From Chrysomallon squamiferum (Eukaryota > Mollusca > Gastropoda > Neomphalida > Peltospiridae): a stretch of DNA of 27,500 bases. Where the stretch lies: NCBI GenBank assembly GCA_012295275.1, contig CM022673.1, positions 7,455,311 to 7,482,810 on the forward strand, read 5' to 3'. The position numbers and the translations under genes were made by a program. A model generated the notes under the pieces. The model did no database searches, was not told the origin of the DNA, and saw only the letters and a list, made by a program, of their open reading frames with translations. Positions 13,001-24,168 of the stretch are shown here, piece by piece (position 1 is the first letter of the stretch; each line of letters starts with the position of its first letter).

Positions 13001-14614
13001 ATTATTACTCATTTTACTTTCATTTTACTTTTTAAGTGTGAAATTATTTCTTAGAAAAAAATTTAATTTGTATTATGAAGATATTTTCATTTGCTTATTG
13101 ATCAAGAGATACATTGACCCATGTAATGCTACAAAAATACATATATACAAAGCCAAAATTTAAAAAATATGTATCGCTACATTTAGTTAATATTTCAAAT
13201 TAACAATTCAGTATTGTCTTTGTATTAGGGTAAATTCTGTTCATTTTTGATAAATTCTGATAAATTTTATTTTTAGCTACTGCAGAACATTATTCATGTT
13301 AATATGTCATCAGTTACCATGGTAAGTTATCTTCACTTTGCTGATTTATTGATGATTTCCAATAATGACAATAGTTCATTAAAAAATTGATATACATATA
13401 GTTATGAAAATGGACTGGTGCGTGTTTGTGTATAGTATTGTTTTAATCATGTATTTTTTGATATATCACTTCACTTGGCATCCATTATCAGTTACATAAA
13501 ATTAAAGAAAATGCTGAACTTTAAAACTGAAAGGTATTCAGTATATTCATTTTTATGTTTATTCTGTAGAAATTATCTTTAAATTTAACTGAATTCATTA
13601 TTTTGTTACTAAGACAAATGCTAAATATGTAAATCAAAATCTTGTTGCATGTATATGTTGAATATTACACATTCAAACTTCATTAGATTAGCAGGATTCT
13701 ATCATTTGTTGGACGTTGGTACAACAAATCGTTTAGTGAGAATACAGCTTTATGCACACATCACACTCACTGTCTGAGTGGTTGTTGTATCTCAGTACAG
13801 TTTAACATCAACTGTTATTATGTGTCCAAAACACCATTTTTGTAAATGATGAGGAAAAGGTAGTATACTGATCCTAAGAAAATAGTGCCAAATTTATATT
13901 ACTCTTTCCTAAGGTTGCCAGTGTAGGTGTCTGTTCTTTTTTTTTTAATTATTATTCTTATTCAGTTATTTCATCTTTTGATTGAGTTTTTGAACACAGA
14001 GAATTAAATAAACAAATATTTAATAATAATTATAATAATAATAACAATTACAATAATAATTCTTTATTTTCTGTTTTCGTAAGATGACCAGCATTGTCTT
14101 GCCAGACATGTTGGAGCGAAGACGAGGCTACATTATAAACATAGCATCAGCAGCAGCTGAGCAGCCTGCCCCTCTCCTCACCGTGTATTCAGCTACTAAG
14201 GTGTGTTTCCAACAAAACACTAATGTCAAGTAACTCAATACAAAGTGTTTTACGTTTTCTCGTTTTGTTACGAGCTTGTATTTTTATTTATTACTTATTT
14301 ATTTTTATTATTGTTTCCTTCTTTCTTTTTAATTATTTATACATTTGTTGTTTTTTTTTTTTTTTTTTTTTTTTTGATAATTAATAGATGTAATGAATTA
14401 AAAAGTTGAAATAGGGCCTTCATTACTTAAAAAACAAATTAATTAAACAAATAAAAAAATTTAAAAATAATAATTTAATCCAAGTATCATGTGATAACTG
14501 TATTCCTAAATGATAGTGAAATTGAATATAATTTTTTTTTTTTTTTTTTTTGCAAGCAATATTTTTTTAAAATTAATGTCAGGATTGTCTCCCTTCGTTT
14601 TGTGTGCATGTGTA

Positions 14615-14662
<48 letters not shown>

Positions 14663-16208
14663 TATACACACACATATACTGTAGGCAAATTTCATTTTGT
14701 AATTGTTTTTAAATTCTTTATTTTGTAATTCATAAAATAGAATGGAAGACAAAGAAATTGAAAAAATATAATTTTTAAAAATGTGATTTTAATTTAAAAA
14801 GTACACTGTTATAAATGAGGAAATTTAGAGTTTTAAATTTAAAAAAAAAAAATTCAGTTTTTTGTTGTTGTTATCTGCTAAGTAAACAAGATGAAGTTAT
14901 TTCTGTTTGTTTTACAGGTGTATATGGATTACTTGTCAAAAGGTCTGCAGACTGAAGTGGCCAGTCGAGGTGTGACTGTTCAGGTATTTTGTTAATTTAA
15001 TCTGTAACTGTAATTTTATTATTAGTAATATTACAATAGAACACAACAGCCCTTTAAGGCCAAAAAAAATGTTTTCTGATGCAACATGTGTCGTTGTTTC
15101 TGCAGCTTTTGTCACAGTTTGTTGCTTTTCTGCATGAAATGGCTTGGAGAATGGATTTTTAAAAGAATCTCTTAAAGTATGTTTCAAAATTGCAACCATT
15201 AACCGTATGTTGATATTGATATAATTTTGTGTTTTTGTTTTTAACTTTTTTATTTTATTTATTTAATCTTTTTTTGTTGTGTGAGTAATAAACAAGTTTC
15301 TTTTTACCAGTCAAAAATTTTTTTTATCCTAATTAATGTATTATAATGACATTTCGATTATATTTGCATTTTATGCACATTTTTATGTTTACTATGGGAA
15401 GAGTTGTCAAGAAATGTATGTTTATACTTTCTATTATTATTTTTATCATTTTGGAAGGCAACTGAATTACAATTTAATTTAATATCTGATTAAACTATTA
15501 ATCTGCCACAGTGATTCATTTGATAACTACCTTATCAAACATCTAGCATTAGTATTATAAAAGTTATTTTAAATTTGTATTAATGGGTAACTGGGCCCTG
15601 TTTTGTGATTTTGTTAATAAAAAACCTTATCAAACAAGTAAAATTAATTTCCATAAAAATTAATTTTGAAAACTTGCAGGTTGTCAGGCCCTATTTTGTG
15701 GCAACAAAACTGAGTGGGATTCGGAGAACTAACCTGTTTACACCATCACCCCAGACGTTCGTTAGAGGTGCTCTCTCCACTGTAGGACTGACTACTTCGA
15801 CAAATGGCTACTGGATGCACTCAATACAGGTAGTTGTTGTGTGTGTGCATGTACCTGTGTGTGTGTGCGTGTGTGTGCGTGCATGCGTGCGTGCGTGTGT
15901 GTGCACGCGCGCTTGCATGTTTCAAGTTTGATGTTTCATGTATGTTGTTTATATGTAAGTATGTACATTGTGTGTGTGTGTGTGTGAACAAAGATAGACA
16001 GATAGATACATATGCAAAATCAAATTAGAAGGCATCAAAAAGTATTTAATGGATTTTGTTTTATATTTTATTATAAACAGTTTTGTTTTGTTTGTTTCAG
16101 GGCTATGTTTTTGGATTTATCGAATGTTCAGCACTGAAAATGTGGGTTATGAAACAAGCAAGAAAAGCTGCACTGAAGAAACTAGCCAAGAAGAACAAAG
16201 AAAATTAA
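9891..16208 (+). CDS. HSD17B12: Very-long-chain 3-oxoacyl-CoA reductase (17-beta-HSD type 12 family), 10 exons, complete
   Basis: Joining 9891-10071, 10500-10546, 10768-10843, 12377-12487, 12826-12890, 13277-13321, 14084-14200, 14918-14983, 15680-15829 and 16101-16208 gives 966 nt, 321 residues plus TAA; human HSD17B12 is about 312. Every intron is GT-AG and all phases match. Seen in the product: an N-terminal hydrophobic anchor (about residues 13-35), the Rossmann cofactor motif TGCTDGIG (63-70), NNVG (140-143), and the SDR catalytic set N169, S197, Y210, K214 (YSATK). RPYFVATKL and PSPQTFV follow, as is typical of this branch. The tail ends KNKEN, a KxKxx ER-retrieval pattern. Known for the family: an ER-membrane enzyme that uses NADPH to reduce 3-ketoacyl-CoA in the fatty-acid elongation cycle; some members also reduce sterols. 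Inference: this copy does the elongation step. The ATG has G at -3 and +4. The next gene is convergent, so there is no shared promoter. Confidence 0.94.
10500..10546 (+). CDS. HSD17B12: HSD17B12-like exon 2
   Basis: A 47-nt exon encoding residues 61-76, which carries the whole cofactor-binding TGxxxGxG motif (TGCTDGIG). The acceptor follows a T-rich tract (ctatttcag); the donor CAG|gtttgt is weaker than consensus at +3 to +5. Confidence 0.92.
10768..10843 (+). CDS. HSD17B12: HSD17B12-like exon 3
   Basis: Encodes residues 77-101 (AKKGVNVVLISRTQSKL), beta-2 and the following basic patch. The arginine in SRT is the usual NADPH 2'-phosphate contact in this family. Acceptor aattcag, donor G|gtaagt, phase 1. 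Intron 3 downstream is the longest (1,533 nt) and shows no gene of its own. Confidence 0.92.
12377..12487 (+). CDS. HSD17B12: HSD17B12-like exon 4
   Basis: Encodes residues 102-138, including the IAIDFTD segment that in SDR proteins leads to the adenine-ring aspartate. Acceptor tttttcag, donor G|gtaagt. Intron 4 then has a run of 22 T. Confidence 0.92.
12826..12890 (+). CDS. HSD17B12: HSD17B12-like exon 5
   Basis: Encodes residues 139-160, with NNVG (the SDR NNAG motif that stabilises the central sheet) followed by the tyrosine/proline-rich YPYPEYF segment. Acceptor tattttcag, donor CAG|gtaaat. Confidence 0.92.
13277..13321 (+). CDS. HSD17B12: HSD17B12-like exon 6
   Basis: A 45-nt exon for residues 161-175 (LLQNIIHVNMSSVTM). 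N169 is the asparagine of the SDR catalytic tetrad. Acceptor atttttag, donor ATG|gtaagt, phase 0 on both sides. Confidence 0.9.
14084..14200 (+). CDS. HSD17B12: HSD17B12-like exon 7 (catalytic)
   Basis: Encodes residues 176-214, including catalytic S197 in INIAS and the YSATK active site (Y210, K214). The acceptor ends cgtaag, so the last base before AG is A, not the usual C or T. The donor AAG|gtgtgt is also non-optimal. Confidence 0.93.
14606..14678. repeat. GT-AT-AC self-complementary tract in intron 7
   Basis: TGTG/TATG units, then TA, then ACAC/ATAC units: the halves are reverse complements around the TA centre, so the transcript can fold back. A 20-T run lies upstream at 14532-14551. 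Confidence 0.9.
14918..14983 (+). CDS. HSD17B12: HSD17B12-like exon 8
   Basis: Encodes residues 215-236, the helix after the active site (MDYLSKGLQTEV) and the next beta-strand (GVTVQ). Phase 0 on both sides. Acceptor tttacag, donor CAG|gtattt. Confidence 0.91.
15680..15829 (+). CDS. HSD17B12: HSD17B12-like exon 9
   Basis: Encodes residues 237-286: RPYFVATKL, PSPQTFVRGAL and TNGYWMH, the substrate-loop region characteristic of 3-ketoacyl-CoA reductases. A long TG-rich repeat begins about ten bases after the donor (CAG|gtagtt). Confidence 0.93.
15834..15905 (+). repeat. TG-rich repeat just inside intron 9
   Basis: TG with GTGC and GCGT interruptions, starting about five bases after the exon 9 donor. 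A second TG run occurs at 15969-15986. Confidence 0.93.
16101..16208 (+). CDS. HSD17B12: HSD17B12-like exon 10 (terminal)
   Basis: Encodes residues 287-321, a hydrophobic stretch then a lysine-rich tail ending KKNKEN and TAA. The KxKxx ending fits retrieval to the ER. The acceptor gtttgtttcag is strong. Confidence 0.92.
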   Translation, partial: GYVFGFIECSALKMWVMKQARKAALKKLAKKNKEN

Positions 16209-17091
16209 AATTAACTGGGCATTGAGATAAATTTTACTGTTAATTTATTGTTATTGAAAGAATTATTAAGCAAAAAAACAAACAGTTTTTGATATACTTG
16301 CATAACTGTGTTCTTCAAAAGAGCAATTAAATTGACCCTCTCCCCCCACCATTAAATATAAAAAACACAATATATTGTAATATTATAATCAGTAATAGAT
16401 TATTTAAATTGTACAAATTGTATTTTACTGTAATTATTAGAAGATAAAACAACCAAATTGTTTGTTCTTTAACAAAGTTGTGATTGTATTAAGCATTTAT
16501 TGTTCTTTTTATTAAAATAGTTATCTTCCAAATTCTTCAAAACATTCACATAATTATTGTTTGAATTTTAAATCTTTATTCCATTCATGTTTCTTTTTTA
16601 GAAAAGTAAATCCATGTATATAAGAATGTAATATTGTTGTTTTTTAGTGTTTTTTGGCTTTGTTTGTTTGTTGTTGATTTTTATTTTTGATAAATACATT
16701 ATAGTTTTGATTTATTTTAGTAATTCAAAAAACATTCTTTTCTTTAAGATTTTTATTGTGTATTTTACAAAATACATTTATCAAAAATTGCATTTAACTA
16801 CATTTTCTAGTTTACCAGTGCTTGTGAACAGTTTTCAGCTTACTGTGTATTTTTGGTTTGTATTTTTCAATACAAACAAGATCATTTCATAAAAATTTGA
16901 AAAAAAAAAAAAAAAAAAAAAAAAATATTACCATTTTTATACGTAGGATCATACTGACAATCATTTTGGAATATAAAATGAACTCTGAAAGAACTTGTAT
17001 TTGTATTTAATAAATGTTTTTTCAAATATATTTAAATTTTTTCATAATTATTACATTTGTCTGCTTTCAGGTTTTGCTTTACCTAATTAAT

Positions 17092-17123
<32 letters not shown>

Positions 17124-18614
17124 AAATTATTGGCATTGTTGTCTTATATTCTTTTTTTTTTTTTTTTTTTTTTTCTGTGAAATTATGATTTGTTTGTTTT
17201 CAAAATGTTACTAAAAACTATAAAAGATGATTCGGTCATGAAGATCTTGTGTGATGTGTGAACAGTTCTGAATTCATCATCTTTACGGGGCTTATTGGAG
17301 TATTTCATGTACCAGCTAGTGTACCAGTATGGTATATTAAAAGCCATCTTCTATGGGGTGGGTTCTGTTAATGAAAACTTGAGCCGAGTTGGTTCTTGTT
17401 GTTTATTTATTTATTTGTTTTGTTTATTTATTGTCAGTTTAGTGCAGCCTCTGTAAAACATCATAGAAAACAGTTACTTATAATGAAAAGTATATTACTG
17501 GGCATGAAAAAAAAAAAAGAAATATAAACACGAGAAATTAACATTCCGTCACGCTATTCTTCAATAATGGAGACTTAACTAATTTTAATCGTCAGAGTTA
17601 TTTCCCTTAGTAACAAACTAGAAATGAATATTTACTACGAACAAATAATTTACTCATTTTCAAAGAATGGTCATATCGAAACATCAAAAGAATATAAAAC
17701 ACATGTGTGGGTTTAGTCAGTCAGGAAAATTATAGAATGAATTAATTGTTAAAATATATAAAATAAACACATAGTATTTCGAAACGTATGTGTAAATGTT
17801 TTATCTGGATCATTTTAACAGCGTTTATACGACAGTTTATGCGACACTGTTGAAATCACGATTCAGCATCACGATAAATCAGACTGAAAAAACAAGAAAT
17901 AATAATAATAATAATTATGGGCCAGAGATACGAGCCCGACACATATAATATCCTGTATCAAATAATGTCCGATCTAATGATTTTAATAAAGAAAGCTTTG
18001 CCCTAATCAAGTATCTATTTAAGGATAGTTATATATGTATGTATGTTCACGTGACGTATAATATAATGTAGCTGGGACGGCTGAGATTTTTTTTTTCTTT
18101 TCCTACGAACCTTTCGCCATTCGTGTTTGTGCATTACAAACAGCTGACTGCATTATGCTAAGCCGATACACAAGAAGGAATGTGTGCATTCGCGAATGGT
18201 AAAAAATTAGTAGAAAAGAAATTTCTAACGAGGCTAACACTTGGTTCATACTTTTTTGCCGACTCTGGCGAATACTCGGCACATTCCGCCACACTCCGTC
18301 TGTTTTCCTAAATCTCGCCGTTCAACAGACGAGTGGATTCCTCAGATTAGTCACACGCTTATCTGTCATACAGTTTATAACAGCACAGGCCAAGGTTTGG
18401 TGCACACTTAATCCTCTGCCCGTTACCCAGATAAAAATGGTATGATCCCACATTGTTGTATATTGTATGGCTACCGGCAATAAATAAATGAAAGAAAGGC
18501 TTATAATCATTTATACATTTTATTTCATCACTAGCTCAATTAATTAGCTATACACAGTTGTCCTTGTTTGGATAGGTTTTAGAACTATGGACGGACTAAT
18601 TCTGCCCTGTGTGG

Positions 18615-18615
<1 letters not shown>
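16209..18615. other. 3' flank and intergenic DNA, no further gene seen
   Basis: A+T-rich sequence with poly-A at 16900-16925 and 17091-17118 and poly-T at 17151-17174. No coding frame or structural RNA is supported. Confidence 0.6.
16351..16356 (+). terminator. Candidate poly(A) signal ATTAAA of the HSD17B12-like gene
   Basis: ATTAAA about 143 nt after the stop codon, after a C-rich patch. Another ATTAAA lies about 27 nt upstream and AATAAA occurs at 17009-17014, so the true 3' end is uncertain in this A+T-rich sequence. Confidence 0.3.

Positions 18616-18695
<80 letters not shown>
18616..18695. repeat. (GT)n(GA)n compound microsatellite
   Basis: About 16 GT units joined directly to about 23 GA units. 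Confidence 0.97.
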
Positions 18696-18699
<4 letters not shown>

Positions 18700-19070
18700 T
18701 GTTCATTGCTTACACGACAAATTGTCTGTTCTGAGTACGAAATTATTACATATATTTTTATTATTATACATAACGCCTACACTTGTTTATAGACATAGTC
18801 TGTCAGTCTGTGATGGACAAGTGCATTAATGGATAACTTAATAACGTCTTACAAATACTGCGGAAATGAATCGTCTTACTTGTCGTTCGTTTCTGTTTGT
18901 TTCATCCGAAACGAAAGCATTTTACTCACAAACTAAATCTAGCAAAACGATAGATTGTCCATTAAATCTGAAGTCTTTGTCAAATATTTAAGTTAGATCC
19001 TAGGAGTAACTTCTGTTCTTGTAAAGCACTAGTACAGAAATAGTTGTAATAAATGTACATAATAAATATA

Positions 19071-19101
<31 letters not shown>

Positions 19102-19683
19102 AGATTTGTATTATGAGTAATATTAATAACGGTTACTAGACCTTTGAAATTCCTACAAGTTACAGTTTCTGCATTTCTAAATTTCTTTGTATTCATATTA
19201 AGTCTAATAACGAAACAATCCTCTAGCAAGAATGAAGAACAAAAAAAGAATATCACAACGATTTCATTCACATTTATTTTTCATACTGTACCTACAGACG
19301 TTAATATGAATACTATTAGATATGACCTAGGTAGCACTAAGTAAGTATATTTAGCCAAATACAAAGAGACAACATGCTCAACTCCTAGCTGTCAACTTCA
19401 TATTCCAGAGCCATAAATTAGATGTAGCTAGATTAATAATACTCAATAATAAAGTGTTGCGTTCCTCACGTTTTATTGAATCGGACAGTTCCATTAATAC
19501 TTCAGGGGCTGATTTAATTAGTCTATGAACCGACTGCATTACAAAGTGGAAAATGTTGATGCGTAACAAACGGAGACATAGACTGACATTATTATGTACA
19601 CGAGATTAGTTTGATTGGACGAGTCTGCTGGGACTATTTAACACTGACGTGTCCACAGTCGTGTCGATTCGTTCCATCTCAAT
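18696..19683. other. Intergenic DNA and probable 3' UTR of the SLC7A9-like gene
   Basis: Includes an AAAT run at 19066-19102. The part near 19684 should be 3' UTR. No other gene is supported. Confidence 0.5.
19472..19477 (-). terminator. Candidate poly(A) signal AATAAA of the SLC7A9-like gene
   Basis: AATAAA on the minus strand about 207 nt after the TGA stop at 19684. It is plausible by distance, but A+T richness makes chance matches common. Confidence 0.35.
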
Positions 19684-19754
19684 TCACCAACTGCTGGTCA
19701 CTTTATCGGATGGTGCAACCTGCCACAGTAACTGAAGCCACATTTCCAGTTTGT
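19684..19754 (-). CDS. SLC7A9: SLC7A9-like exon 12 (terminal, 71 nt)
   Basis: Starts after ttttcacag and, in the phase left by exon 11, reads [15 protein letters not shown] and six more residues to W483 and [12 protein letters not shown] matches the amphipathic C-terminal helix (LQ.L.EV.P) seen in SLC7 light chains, which is important for trafficking in that family. This is too short for ordinary ORF listing but phase and motif support it well. Confidence 0.85.
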
Positions 19755-22649
19755 CTGTGAAAATGAATTGTACTCAGTTAATATCAAAAGATATCTGTAA
19801 AGATAGATCGTAGTTCAGTTAATATATTTTTGACATAAAACGTCTAAAGAAAAATCGTAATTTAATTTCTTCATACCGTAAGATAGACAACTCAATCGTT
19901 TAAATAATATTTTATTAATAAGGTATATGGCTACATTATAGTTAAACATCTTAACAAAATAAGATAATCTTTTCAGATAAATCGTTGTTTAATAATCTTA
20001 ATAGTGCAAGATGTCTCTGTGAAGAATATAAATAAATAAATAAATAAATAAATAATAGCAATACTAATATAACCCTTGAGATTTGTAGTTGTCATCATCA
20101 CTACACCTATACAACTACTACTACTTCTACCGCTGCTACTACTTCTACTGCTGGTACTACTATTGTTGTTGTTGCCGCTGCTAATGATGACGTGATACTT
20201 CCCTACTTCTGTTACTACTGCTTCTATTCTATAACTATTGCCACCCCTATTATTTTTAATAATAAATTACATTATTTTAGTTTAGATTACATTATTTACC
20301 TATACATTTCGGCTTCGCTTTGTAGTGAACAAACGGAACGTACAGTATTGTTGAACCCAAACAGAACAATATGGCATAAAGAAACTCCAGTTTAGGTTCC
20401 TGAATGATCGGCGTCAGAACGAGGAAAACACAAATCAGAAGAAACAAAACTGGAATAACAATAGGAATCTGAAATGAAATGACCACATAATAATAATAAT
20501 AACAATAATAATAATAATAATTCTAATTATAATTATAATTGTATCTGAGCAACAACAACAAAAACAACAACAATAAAAATATGTTTTAGCCTGTATAGTA
20601 TTTATTAGAACTTATTGATTTTTAAATATGCAGTTATGAATATTTAATACCGATAAGCTACGTTTTTTATTTTATTTTTTATTTTTTTGTTTTTTAACAA
20701 ATAGCTTTATGAATATTATATAAACATTCATTATAGATTTTAAACTTTCATTTTTATATACGTAAACATTATTATAAAAAAATGTTATAAAAAATGTTAT
20801 TATACCTTTATGCGGTTCTGATCGTGTTTCACTTTGAAGCGAAGAATAATGACACAGGCAGCAGACGTTCCGGTGAAAAACCACACCAGAAAAGTCAGAA
20901 AATTAATCAGGGTCGTGAGACTGCCGTTAGTTATCATAATTATAGCCATCAGAGACTGCGTCGAGGGAAAAGAAGGATTAAAAAAAGTTAAGAGTATTTT
21001 ATGAAAATCGGTTCTTCAGTGTTCCAATAGTAATGTGAGAAACAAAACACTAAGCCACGGCACCATACAATTTTTTATTTTTTTTTTTATTTTTTTTTTT
21101 TAAGATGACACAACAAAATTTAAAGGAATTTAAATAAAACTGTCTTTCCAAATGATCGTTTATACGTAACTAACACCAGCCGTAGCTAATATTAAAGAAT
21201 GACAACAAAGAGTAAAAATCACGTTGGATGTATAGAGAGGGTGCCAAAAAACAGTACTATTACTACTGAAACAGATTGTAAATAATACACTGCACTTACC
21301 CTAAACAACACGGGTGCTATTGGTGTGCGGTAGTGAACGTGAATGTACGACATGAACGACGGGAAAACACCATCTCTAGCGGCGGCGAAAGATGTTCTGA
21401 AAATTGCAGTAAGTAGATTGTTTTACGTGTTTTATATGATCACTGATACAACTGTAACTTCTGCTCCCGGTATTACTAACTTTACTGTCGTTTACTAATT
21501 GTTACAATTAATTAATTATAATAACAACAAAGCAGAAACAGCAACTGCTATTAGTACTAGTAATACTACTACTAATGCTCCTGCTATTACTACTACTAAT
21601 ACTACTACTACTATTATTATTATTATTATTACTACTACTACTACTATTATTATTATTATTATGTTCCTAGTGGGATATATATTTTTTTAATTTTTGCTCC
21701 TTGTGTTTGTTCTTTCTGCCTATAATTATTGTTATTATATTCACCATACGACATTCCGAAATCCCCTTCTGTAGCATAATTCATTTATTTTTTTATTTTA
21801 TTTTATTTTTTTTGGTATATTTTAAACATCCGATTATATTTCATTTATGTAGTCCTGTACAGTGTTTACCTTGTTGTAGCTGTAATACCGCCACAGACAG
21901 AGCCAAACACAGACATCAGTACGGAAATTGGAATGATGATGGCGGCTCCGCCCAACATTTGGTTAGCCCAGGTCTTAATATAAATAAATAAATAAATAAA
22001 ATAAAATAAAATAAAATAAAATAAAATAAAATAAAATAAAATAAAATAAAATAAAAATAATAAAATAAAAAATATAATAAAAATAATAATAAAAATAAAA
22101 AAACAACCAAAAAAACAGTAAGATAAAAGGATTTAAAAAATATTGCAGGAAAACAAAACAATTCAGTAATTATTATGATAACGATGATGTTGCTGATGAT
22201 GATAATAATGATTTAATAACGATAATTATGATAATTATAATAAAGATATTAAACATGACACACACACGCTCACACACACACACATACATACATACATACA
22301 CCTAGGCACGTTTGTATGTGCATATATGTGTGCATGTGCGCATGTATGTACATAAAAATATGTATATATTAAAAATACATTAATATTTATTTAACGCATA
22401 TGAACGATGTTACATACGACAGCGACAGCGTGTGAGGTGTACATCTGTCGTTTACTAAGCACGGCTAGGTAGGAGACGTTGGTCAGAATGTACACGAACG
22501 TCGTCAGGACTGTACCTCCGACACTGGCAATTACAACGTTCCTGAAACACAAAGTAGGATGACAGTGAATGAATGAATGTATACAGACACAACTAACTAA
22601 CTAACTAACTAACTAACTAGATAGTTAGTTAGATAGGTAGGTAGGTAGG

Positions 22650-22705
<56 letters not shown>

Positions 22706-24112
22706 GAGAGAAGGATAGACAGATAGAATGAATGAATAATTTATGAAAAAATGCAATAAGATTTTTTTAAAGATTCTTATGAATAAGGTTTTTATTCCAC
22801 TGTCAGCAATCAAAAATAAATAAATAAATAAATAGCTTATGAATTGGAATTAGAATTGTTTAAAGATTCTTAAGAATAAAGAAAGTTTTTATTCCATTGT
22901 CAGTATATAAACCATGAAAACCAAAATAAATAAATAAATAAATAAATAACGATAATAAAAAAAAGAGATATGTTTTAAAAATAAATTTAAAAAATAAAAA
23001 ATAAAAAATTAATCCCTACCTTCGAGGATTCTTCACTTCTTCGAGGAGATAATAAATATTATTCCTAAAAATAAACCACACAACCTGAGCATATTTGCAT
23101 AAGTCAATACAAATGAACATTGCAAGATCGATCTTAAAGAATTATCTTGCACACAAATATATACATCAACAAATTTAAAAAAAAAAACCATACGTATACA
23201 TCCACAGATTAGAAAACATACAAATGCATAGGCACGTATCGTTTTTGCAAAATATATATTCATATATATAAACAATTACTATCCCCAGTTAAATTCGCAA
23301 AAGGTTTACATTACCAGCCTCCATAAGCAAACATGGCGAAATAAACTGAGATGGCTGCTGATGCTGGAGATGTTGTTGTTCCTTCAAATCCTGTAGAAAG
23401 CTCCGAGGTGGATCCTGTTTCATAGTAAAGAATGAAGAGGTAAAATATTATGATAAATTACGCATCTTCTTAAAAAAAAAAAAAAACCCAAAGCAAATAG
23501 TCACTGACATTCAGTAATCTTTTTTAAAGAAATAAACATACGAAAATCTTTTAGTTATACGTAAGGGTTATTATTACTTGGTTCAGGTAAACAGACAGAC
23601 AGACACACACACATACACTTAAGCATAGAGAGACAAAACCAATACAAATAAATGGATTAAATCACCTTTCCCCTCATTCTCTCTCTTTAATTCTCTCTTT
23701 CTTTCTCTCTTTCTATACACACACCAATCAAGTAAATAATAATTGAAGTAATATTTCTAAAGTTAACATATTAATTAACTTTAATTCTTTTCACATAATT
23801 GTACTCATAATAGTACCTTGACCAATCTTGACCAGTCCACCTATAATAATGACCAGCAGGGCAATAAGCTTGGCAGCAGTGAAGAAAACCTGGAACCTTG
23901 ACGCAATTAAGACGCTGTAGCAGTTGATGATCATCACAGTCACTATCAAATAATAATAATACTAAAAAGATGAGTTATTTTTGATGAACTGTAATAAAAT
24001 CGTTATAGGGAATATTCTAACGGGGATGCATAAAAAGCTGCGTATTAATGTCTTTGTTGTTGATATTCATAACTATAGCCAAATCCATATTTTCACTATC
24101 ATCGTCGTTATC

Positions 24113-24168
<56 letters not shown>

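Noticed and set aside
12801-13163. 120-codon + strand frame
   Set aside because: Only 12826-12890 is real (exon 5 of the reductase); the remainder is T-rich intron.
18009-18034. Possible third copy of the 63-bp repeat (tatctatttaagga)
   Set aside because: Only about 15 bases agree, too short in A+T-rich DNA.
19378-19569. Alternative last exon of the transporter (frame reading SVHRLIKSAPEV)
   Set aside because: It resembles the family tail, but in the phase left by exon 11 it stops after three codons; the 19754-19684 exon fits both phase and motif.
21916-22161. Phe-rich minus frame through the TTTTA repeat
   Set aside because: It overlaps the exon 8 start out of frame and is repeat translation.
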